A DNA stretch of 64,000 bases from AP-15 sp963736715 (GTDB lineage Bacteria > Pseudomonadota > Alphaproteobacteria > ATCC43930 > CGMCC-115725). The translations under genes and the position numbers were made by a program. The notes beneath the pieces were generated by a model. That model had not been told where the DNA came from. It worked only from the letters and a program-made list of their open reading frames with translations, and made no database searches. The stretch spans positions 1-64,000 of the forward strand of contig CAVTQA010000016.1 of assembly GCA_963736715.1 (NCBI GenBank). The letters are read 5' to 3'. The first letter of the stretch is position 1. Each line of letters starts with the position of its first letter. Positions 58,007 through 64,000 of the stretch are shown here, one piece after another.

Positions 58007-59428
58007 ATGAAGAAAAGAACCGGTTTAAGACTAAGCGCGGTAGGAGTTGCCTGGCTATGCCTTGCGCCCGGAGCGTTCGCGGGTGAGGCAAGGCCCTTTC
58101 CTGCCAATTCACTAGTTTACTCGGCGCAAACTGTCGCAGCATCGGCCACAAACCAGGTTACGATACCCGCCGGGGCGATAGTCTATCAGATGTCCGGCTC
58201 CGCAGCCACGGGCGACACGATAACGTTCAATCCGCCGACAGGCGCTCAGTTCATCGCGCCGGTGCCGGCGCCCCTTCAGCCGGTCACAAATAGTGCATCG
58301 TGCACGTGGACCGGCGCCCTCAACGCAGGCGGCTCATTGACGTACACGTTCACCGCCGCCGGCTCACCCTGCAACAGAAACACCGGTTCAGTGGAGCTGA
58401 CGCTCAATCAGGCCGTGATGTCTGGCCTGTCGGCTTTGGCGGCGCCAGGCAACGCCGCATACGCGACCATCACCGCGCAAGGGACTTTCGCGGGCGCCAA
58501 TGCGGGTGATTCCGACAACTCGCCAATCCCAGTGCTGTCGCTGGTCAGCGAAAATACCTTTCAATTCTCGGAAAACCCGCTCTCGCCTGCGCTTACCATC
58601 AACTTGGCGGGCACGGGCGGCTCAACCCCTGGAACGCAATTCGACAATGGATCGGGCGGCGTATCACCGGCGGGCTTCCTTGGAACCTTCACCGCGCGCG
58701 CGCGTCAGGACCTCAATGCTGCGACCGGTCAGCCTCTAACTACGGCTCCTACGGGTACGGTCAGCGCGACGGTTTCGGGAAATTTCTTCTCGATTACCCA
58801 GGCTTATCTCACCGTAAACCCGGCAAACCCTCAGGCCTCCTGTGTCTCGCCTGCCCCCGGCACCGGCGCCGGCGTGATAAATTCGACAAACACCGCGATC
58901 GCTTTCAATCCGCCTCTCCCAACGGCATTCCCGAATCCAACTACGACCTGGGCGGTGTGCATCATCAGTGGTGCGACCGTCGGCGGGGCGGCGGTGCAGA
59001 TTCCGGTGACTCCGGTTACCATCACTGCATCTATCAACGTGACGCCGACCAGCTTTACCGTGGCGAATAACGACGGGTTCGGCAGGATCGCCGCCAACGG
59101 CAGCGCGGCATATTTCCAAAACGTGTTCGGCGCCGCGAACTTCTATCCGACCTTCTTCCGGGTCGCCAATCCGACCAGCGTCAACGCACCAGTATTTGCG
59201 ATACTGACGAGGGATGGCATCGCTGCTCAGTTCATGGGTGCCTTGACGGCCGTCCCCGGGAACAACGCAATGTTCTTCTCGGCAGACACGGTAGCAGGAG
59301 CCGTCGGCACCACTCTTGTCGCGGGATCGGCGCATGCAACAGTCAGGTTGCTATCGCCGACAGCGAGTGTGCTGTTCTCGTCAATCTCGCAGAACTCAAC
59401 GACCCTCGACCTTTCCGCTCTGCCGTAA
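58007..59428 (+). CDS. Secreted protein of unknown function upstream of the type II secretion operon
   Basis: 473 residues. Signal peptide (MKKRTGLRLSAVGVAWLCLAPGAFA, cleavage after AFA). The mature protein is Ala/Thr/Ser/Pro-rich with beta-strand patterns and pairs of cysteines (SCTWTG…SPCNRN; ASCVSP…WAVCIIS), and the C-terminal part repeats small-residue strands. No family is recognised. Good ribosome site GGGGAG eight bases before ATG 58007. As the first gene before a T2SS operon it could be a T2SS substrate or surface-layer component; this is inference. Confidence 0.75.
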   Translation: MKKRTGLRLSAVGVAWLCLAPGAFAGEARPFPANSLVYSAQTVAASATNQVTIPAGAIVYQMSGSAATGDTITFNPPTGAQFIAPVPAPLQPVTNSASCTWTGALNAGGSLTYTFTAAGSPCNRNTGSVELTLNQAVMSGLSALAAPGNAAYATITAQGTFAGANAGDSDNSPIPVLSLVSENTFQFSENPLSPALTINLAGTGGSTPGTQFDNGSGGVSPAGFLGTFTARARQDLNAATGQPLTTAPTGTVSATVSGNFFSITQAYLTVNPANPQASCVSPAPGTGAGVINSTNTAIAFNPPLPTAFPNPTTTWAVCIISGATVGGAAVQIPVTPVTITASINVTPTSFTVANNDGFGRIAANGSAAYFQNVFGAANFYPTFFRVANPTSVNAPVFAILTRDGIAAQFMGALTAVPGNNAMFFSADTVAGAVGTTLVAGSAHATVRLLSPTASVLFSSISQNSTTLDLSALP

Positions 59429-59435
59429 CCGAGTC

Positions 59436-59451
59436 CCCCGCTCTCGCGGGG
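59436..59451 (+). terminator. Short GC hairpin after the secreted-protein gene
   Basis: CCCCGC (59436–59441) pairs with GCGGGG (59446–59451), loop TCTC, just after the stop. No U-run follows. Possibly part of a bipartite terminator with the larger hairpin at 59468–59501. Confidence 0.35.
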
Positions 59452-59467
59452 CAAGGCGAAGAAGGCT

Positions 59468-59501
59468 AATTGGGTCACCGCCCCATATCGGTGGCCCAAT
59501 T
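59468..59501 (+). terminator. 13-bp stem-loop between secreted-protein gene and gspK
   Basis: AATTGGGTCACCG (59468–59480) pairs over 13 positions (one G·U) with CGGTGGCCCAATT (59489–59501), loop CCCCATAT. It is the strongest hairpin in this gap but lacks a U-tract, so it may attenuate or stabilise the transcript rather than terminate it. Confidence 0.45.
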
Positions 59502-59534
59502 CCTTCAGGGTAATCCGTACGGTACGCGAGCGGC

Positions 59535-60581
59535 ATGGTTGCAAATAACGGGGAAGCCGGATTTGCGCTGGTGCTCACCCTGGTAATCATCTTGGCGCTT
59601 TCGCTCTTGACCGAGGTGATGACAAGGTGGGTTTCGAATGCCCTCGATCAGGCTTTAGCAAACCGAGAGGAAGTTGACGCCGCCCGGCAGATTGCGGAAG
59701 CCGAGGCGATCTCTCTGTATCTGCTGGAGACGCGTCCTTTCGGTGCTCGCGGCCTAGAGCTGTTGACGGACGCGCAAATCGGCTCGACCGCCCCGCCGGG
59801 ATTGCTTGCGGGCGCCCCATTGGCGGAGAATTACGTCAAGTTGAACGATCATCCCTATCGCATCGGTGAGATCGTGCTGCGGTTTCAGGACATGCGCGGG
59901 CTGATCAATTTGAACCTCGGATCGCCTGATGATCTCTTTGCTCTGCTCGGTATTTTTGGTGTTGCCGCCGAGGACAGAGGACCGCTCATTGCAAAATTGC
60001 AGGACTATATAGATGCGGACTCTCTTGTCCGATTGAACGGAGCCGAGGCGCCGCAATACGAAGAGGCCGGCATGGAGCCGCCGGCGAATGCGCCGTTGCG
60101 CACGCCCTGGGAAGTGCGGCGGATCCTCGATTGGGACAAGATCGACGATCTGGCCAAGGAAGATAGCTTGTGGCCGCTGGTGGCCTCGACGGCTCCCGTC
60201 GGCGCGTTCAACGTCAATACAGCCCCTCGGATGCTCTTGTCTCTAATGCCCGGGATGACGCCGGAGACCGTCGAAAAAGTCATCGAATGGCGACGTGAGC
60301 AACCGATCGTGAGTGGCTATCAATTCGGCATGCTGACTGGGATAGCGATCTCCGACGCCCCGCCATCACGCTTCGTCCCCTTTCCGTCGAGTGGCGTGAT
60401 TCTGACGCTTTCGACAAAGAATTCGCCACTCGAACGCCGCATCGCGATCCGCCAAACGCCATTGTCGTTGGATCATCCCTGGACCATCGACTATGACATA
60501 GAGATGCCACGAGCGCGCCGTGACGCCGACCCGGAGCCTGATGAACTTCCCATCTCACAGCTGTTATCTGCAGTACCGTGA
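59535..60581 (+). CDS. gspK: Type II secretion minor pseudopilin GspK
   Basis: 348 residues. The prepilin-like N-terminus (EAG|FALVLTLVIILALSLLTEV) lacks the +5 glutamate, as is known for GspK. The large globular domain has LRFQDMRGLINLNLGS and FNVNTAPRMLLSLMPGM, the GspK helix–hairpin–helix-type region. It caps the pseudopilus tip. First recognisable gene of the T2SS operon; the L-like gene start overlaps its end. Confidence 0.92.
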   Translation: MVANNGEAGFALVLTLVIILALSLLTEVMTRWVSNALDQALANREEVDAARQIAEAEAISLYLLETRPFGARGLELLTDAQIGSTAPPGLLAGAPLAENYVKLNDHPYRIGEIVLRFQDMRGLINLNLGSPDDLFALLGIFGVAAEDRGPLIAKLQDYIDADSLVRLNGAEAPQYEEAGMEPPANAPLRTPWEVRRILDWDKIDDLAKEDSLWPLVASTAPVGAFNVNTAPRMLLSLMPGMTPETVEKVIEWRREQPIVSGYQFGMLTGIAISDAPPSRFVPFPSSGVILTLSTKNSPLERRIAIRQTPLSLDHPWTIDYDIEMPRARRDADPEPDELPISQLLSAVP

Positions 60582-61579
60582 CCGGACCGAACGGCCGACG
60601 ACGTGGCGCGGGCGCCGTTACTGGGTTGTCAGCCGAGCTTTATGCGGGTTTCGTGTTTTCCGCTTGCCGGGCACGTCAAGGACCGATCTCAAGGGATTCG
60701 CGGCGATCAAGGCACGGGAGTGGGCCCCTTATGCTGAGGTCGGTTACCACGCACATCTGACTCGAGATGCGGCACGGATCTGGGTGTGGGACGCCGGGCG
60801 GGTACGTGACGCCATGTTGGCGACGGGTGTGAAACCAGGGCGCGTCGCCGCACTTCCGGAAGTGACATTGCAGGCACGAGCCCCGGACGGGCTTCACCTC
60901 GTCACCTGTCTCGAGGGTGTGGAGGGGCAATCGTGGTCCCACGGGGAATTGCAGGCCAGCCGCTGGTGGCCAGAGATGCCCTCGCTGGAGCAATGGCTCG
61001 AGTTCCAACGCGCGAGCGGGCTTGCCGTCGATCCGCTGACGGCCTCTCCCCCGGCCGAGACCCCGCCGTGGCGGAGCCGGCCATGGACAAATTCTGGGGG
61101 CGGTTCGGGCGTTGGTATGGAGCGCCGCGCGCGGGTGGCATTCGCGGCAGGAGCGGGTTTGCTGCTGGCAGCCTACGGTTATCTCAGCGGGTCACTGGCA
61201 CACGATGCTATGTCGATGTCGGTTGTCGAGAAGAGGCTGCGCGTAGCGGAACAGCGGTCTGCGCCGATCATCGCCGAACAAAACCGGGCTTTGGCGAATC
61301 GCGAATTCTTGGACAATTTTACAAAACTGAACCCTTACCCCTCGCAATTTGCTCTGTTCGCGAAGGTTGCGGAGAAATTGCCCGCCAACGGCTCTCGCAT
61401 AACCGCGTGGTCTTACCAGGACGGCGACCTGCAATTCACCATCCTCTCCCCGGCGACGCCCCGATATCCTGTTCTACGTCAAGACGTATTCCTCGGTCGA
61501 GGGCTTCACTGAGGTGGCCGCGGATCGCGCGGATAGCGAGCGCGGCTTGCGGATAAAATTGCGCCTGGCCCGAAAATGA
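60541..61579 (+). pseudogene. gspL: GspL-like T2SS assembly protein, one frameshift as read
   Basis: Removing one base gives 345 residues. The N-terminal cytoplasmic part (from ATG 60541, MNFPSHSCYLQYRDR) is followed by a TM near residues 200–220 (VAFAAGAGLLLAAYGYL) and a periplasmic ferredoxin-like part. The frame breaks near 61447–61462 (extra base in CGGCGACGCCCC), and the remainder DILFYVKTYSSVEGFTEV continues to the stop at 61579, overlapping the next start. Weak overall similarity but right position and topology for GspL. Confidence 0.6.
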
Positions 61580-62178
61580 ATCACTTAACTCTATCGCGTG
61601 CCGGGACTGTTCCGCCTTGGCTTAGCAAATGGCTCCGGGACAACCTTGCGACCTTCCGTTCACGGCTTTTGCTCGTCGCGCTCGCGTTCACGCTTGCGGT
61701 GGGCGGCCTCACAGTTCTCGACGGGATCGACACCAAATTGCGGCGGACGCTCGCGGAAGAGCAAGCTCAACTTGGAGCGATCGAGCATCTGAGCGACAGC
61801 GATACCTGGCGCCAGCGTCGCGCCGAAACCGATTTGCTGAGGGTCCAGGCGGAAGGGCGGCTGTGGGAGGCGGAGAGCGACGGCCTTGCGCAGGCGAATT
61901 TCCAAGCCTGGATCATCGAGCAGTCAAACCAAGCAGGTATGGGGCAACTCGATATTCGCACCAGCATCAATTCCAACGCGAACAATCCTCTGAAATTACG
62001 TCAGCTGACCGCGCAGGTCACGGGCCGTTTCGAACCGAACGGCCTGCTCGCTCTGCTTCGCTCGATCGCCAGCTATGATCGCCTGTTGGTCGTCAACAGA
62101 CTGGACGTCCAGACTGTGCCCTTCCCCCACTTTGAGATGCTGCTGGGGACTTTCCTGCGGCCGGCAGCGAGAGGGTGA
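61576..62178 (+). CDS. GspM-like T2SS inner-membrane protein
   Basis: 200 residues: a short cytoplasmic N-terminus, one TM (about residues 27–47), a coiled-coil-prone segment with EEQAQLGAIEHLSDSD, and a periplasmic ferredoxin-like domain ending QTVPFPHFEMLLGTFLRP. The topology and place after the L-like gene fit GspM, which partners GspL. Sequence similarity alone would not assign it. Confidence 0.6.
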   Translation: MNHLTLSRAGTVPPWLSKWLRDNLATFRSRLLLVALAFTLAVGGLTVLDGIDTKLRRTLAEEQAQLGAIEHLSDSDTWRQRRAETDLLRVQAEGRLWEAESDGLAQANFQAWIIEQSNQAGMGQLDIRTSINSNANNPLKLRQLTAQVTGRFEPNGLLALLRSIASYDRLLVVNRLDVQTVPFPHFEMLLGTFLRPAARG

Positions 62179-62190
62179 AAGTTACGAAGG

Positions 62191-62670
62191 ATGGCGCTTA
62201 CGTTCCGCCATTTCGCCATTTCCACCGTCATCGGTTGTATCGTGCTTTTGGCGTTCGCCCTGGGCTGGTGGGAAGCTGATGACGGCAATCACAACGCCGC
62301 AACGCGGCCGGCCGGGGAGTGGCTATCACCGAAGCCGATCGCCTCCGACGTTTCCACCTACGCACAAATATTGACGCAGAAGCCGCCCTTTGGCGCTCCG
62401 GCGGCCAATCCCGTCCCGGCTGGGCCGCAGACCGCCCCCGGGAATACCCCAGTTGTTGATTGGCGAGTCGGCGGGATAGTGATGACCGATACGAGCGGGC
62501 ATCTGATCATCCTGATTCGGCGGCCCGGCGAAACTACGCCCCGCAGCGAAATTCGGAATCCCGGAGAACAACTGCCCGACGGCAGCATCCTTCGCACTGT
62601 CGAACCCACCAATGTTATGATAGAGCGGCAAGGCGCGATCGTCACGATCAAGATGTTCGCCCAAAATTGA
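62191..62670 (+). CDS. GspC-like T2SS protein (HR domain)
   Basis: 159 residues: N-terminal TM (about 12–27), a Pro/Ala-rich linker and a small domain VDWRVGGIVMTDTSGHLIIL…GEQLPDGSILRTVEPTNVMIERQGAIVTI. This resembles the homology region of GspC that contacts the N0 domain of the secretin GspD. Position between the M-like gene and gspD is unusual for GspC. Could alternatively be a GspN/PulC-like accessory. ATG 62191 follows GAAGG. Confidence 0.6.
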   Translation: MALTFRHFAISTVIGCIVLLAFALGWWEADDGNHNAATRPAGEWLSPKPIASDVSTYAQILTQKPPFGAPAANPVPAGPQTAPGNTPVVDWRVGGIVMTDTSGHLIILIRRPGETTPRSEIRNPGEQLPDGSILRTVEPTNVMIERQGAIVTIKMFAQN

Positions 62671-62687
62671 AGGGTTAGGCAGCTCGC

Positions 62688-64000
62688 GTGCCTAGGTCGT
62701 TAGCGTATTTTTGCTGTCTGCTCTGTTTTTTGCTGCTCGTTGCCTGTGTATCCCCGGTGGGGAACCCTGGAGCCGATTTGCGAACCTTGCCGGAGAAAGG
62801 CGCAGAGCCGGCCGCCCAGGTTTCGAGCAGCCCTCTGGTTTCTGCGAGCGGGGCGCGCCATACCGCGATCCTCGGCGGCCCGCCTCCACCGGGCTCGGCC
62901 GAGACACCGATCCGTCCAGAAACTCCTTTTACCCTGTCAGGCGCGCCGGCAAGTCTGACGATAGAACAAATGCCGTTGCCCGCCTTTATCAACACCGTTT
63001 TCGGGGATACTCTTCATCTCAGCTTCGAGGTCGATCCGCGAATTGCCCAGCGGAATGATCTTATAACCTTGCGCACCGGGCGGCCGCTGTCGCCCAGCGA
63101 GCTTCTCGCTCTCACGCGCACCGTGCTACGCGACTATGGGATAGACGTTATTTTTTCGGGCAACCTCGCGCGCGTCGTTCCCAACGAGGCTCTGATGTCG
63201 CAGTCGCCCAGCGTTATTCGGGGGCGCAGCACTGCAGACGTCGCGGAAAACATGAGGCCGATCTTTCAGTATGTCAGCTTGCGCGGAGTTTCTGCGGGCG
63301 ATATGGCCGGCTGGTTGCAGGCTGCCTTAGGTAACAAGCTTCATATTTCGACATCTCCACAGGCGAATGCAGTTCTTATTCTCGGATTGCCTGAGGATAT
63401 CCAAGCGGCGAATGAGGTTATTGCGACCTTGGATCAGCCTCGGTTGGCGGGGCATCGCAGCCTCCGCATCGAGCCGGTCTTTTGGTCCGCCGCCCAATTA
63501 TCCGAAAAGCTGATCGATATCCTCCGGGCCGAGGGTTATTTCGTTGGCCCCAGCCTTCAGAATCCCGGCGCAGTGGTCGTACTCCCGTTGAGGCCCAGCA
63601 ATACCCTGGTCGTTTTCGCAAGTGATCAGAAGACGCTAACCCATGTTGAGGCGTGGGCTCGCGATCTCGATCACGCATCACAAGTTGATCCGCAACGGAG
63701 CCTGTTTTTCTACCGCGTGCGGAATACCACCGCAGAGAGTTTGGCGGCCGTGCTGAATTCTGTGCTGCAAGGAAAATACGCCGCGGCGTCCGCGGCGGCT
63801 CCTGTTGAAGAGAAAAGTCTGGCTCCCGGCCAACCTCCCCCACCAGCCGCGCCCCCCGGCACCCCTCTGGCGGCTGCCGCTGGACTTTCTCCGGGAACCC
63901 CGCCATCTGGGCAAATCGTGACTGACGCGGCGCGTAACGCGATAATCTTTCAGGGTAGCGCCGAGGAATTTGCGCAGCTCCGACCGCTGATCGAGAGCCT
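62688..64000 (+). CDS. gspD: Type II secretion secretin GspD, 3' end outside window
   Basis: Outer-membrane secretin. From GTG 62688 the frame is open to the right edge (about 437 residues). Lipoprotein-type N-terminus (FLLLVAC lipobox), then N0 (LSFEVDPRIAQRNDLITLRT, VLRDYGIDVIF), N1 (YVSLRGVSAGDMAGWLQAAL, SPQANAVLILGLPEDIQAANEVIATLD) and N2/N3 domains (FYRVRNTTAESLAAVLNSVL, TDAARNAIIFQGSAEEF). A Pro/Ala-rich low-complexity insert (about residues 375–405) sits between N2 and N3. The membrane-pore domain is beyond the window. Confidence 0.9.
   Translation, partial: MPRSLAYFCCLLCFLLLVACVSPVGNPGADLRTLPEKGAEPAAQVSSSPLVSASGARHTAILGGPPPPGSAETPIRPETPFTLSGAPASLTIEQMPLPAFINTVFGDTLHLSFEVDPRIAQRNDLITLRTGRPLSPSELLALTRTVLRDYGIDVIFSGNLARVVPNEALMSQSPSVIRGRSTADVAENMRPIFQYVSLRGVSAGDMAGWLQAALGNKLHISTSPQANAVLILGLPEDIQAANEVIATLDQPRLAGHRSLRIEPVFWSAAQLSEKLIDILRAEGYFVGPSLQNPGAVVVLPLRPSNTLVVFASDQKTLTHVEAWARDLDHASQVDPQRSLFFYRVRNTTAESLAAVLNSVLQGKYAAASAAAPVEEKSLAPGQPPPPAAPPGTPLAAAAGLSPGTPPSGQIVTDAARNAIIFQGSAEEFAQLRPLIES

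Overview
The window is GC-rich, densely coded alphaproteobacterial DNA. Gene neighbourhoods such as thrC–M16 peptidase–GNAT, thrB–rnhA and mfd–sdhE–recG suggest a Rhodospirillales- or Hyphomicrobiales-like genome; this placement is inference and no 16S gene is present. No tRNA, rRNA, CRISPR array or intact insertion sequence was seen.

Layout. (1) 1–3524, minus strand: a four-gene membrane cassette of two DUF5132-like proteins, an HMA-like protein and a P-type cation ATPase that runs off the left edge. (2) 3655–28015: mostly housekeeping and metabolic genes, including a quinone oxidoreductase, an amidohydrolase, trpBA, an HpaB-type flavin hydroxylase, a membrane glycosyltransferase, thrC, an M16 peptidase, a GNAT enzyme, yqgE, a peroxiredoxin, rnhA, thrB, a CDGSH protein, a lipoprotein, a class III cyclase, mfd, sdhE, recG and a hydantoinase-A-like gene. 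(3) 28100–30412: a lytic-transglycosylase-like protein, an EPS-type MarR regulator and a NusG paralogue. (4) 30519–57789: a 27-kb polysaccharide locus, all on the plus strand. It starts just after a hairpin and an ops-like sequence. It encodes a fused oxidoreductase/acetyltransferase, an aminotransferase, a Wzm/Wzt exporter with an extended Wzt C-terminus, two methyltransferases, a secreted protein, glycosyltransferases, two asparagine-synthase-type amidotransferases, three SDR epimerases, a UDP-sugar 2-epimerase and three copies of a poorly known ~350-residue module. (5) 58007–64000: a secreted protein followed by a type II secretion operon (K, L, M, a C-like protein, and D running off the right edge).

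How it fits together. The polysaccharide genes match most of the route to a UDP-2,3-diacetamido-2,3-dideoxy-hexuronic acid, probably followed by amidation, with export by an ABC transporter that may read a methyl cap. The NusG paralogue and ops-like site suggest operon-specific antitermination. No Wzx/Wzy, 6-dehydrogenase (WbpA-like) or initiating phosphoglycosyltransferase lies in the window.

Sequence quality. Nine genes are interrupted by twelve frameshifts, and every one is consistent with a single extra base. Removing the extra bases restores full-length family members, including mfd and recG. This looks like residual insertion error in the assembly rather than gene decay, although mfd also carries one in-frame TAG.
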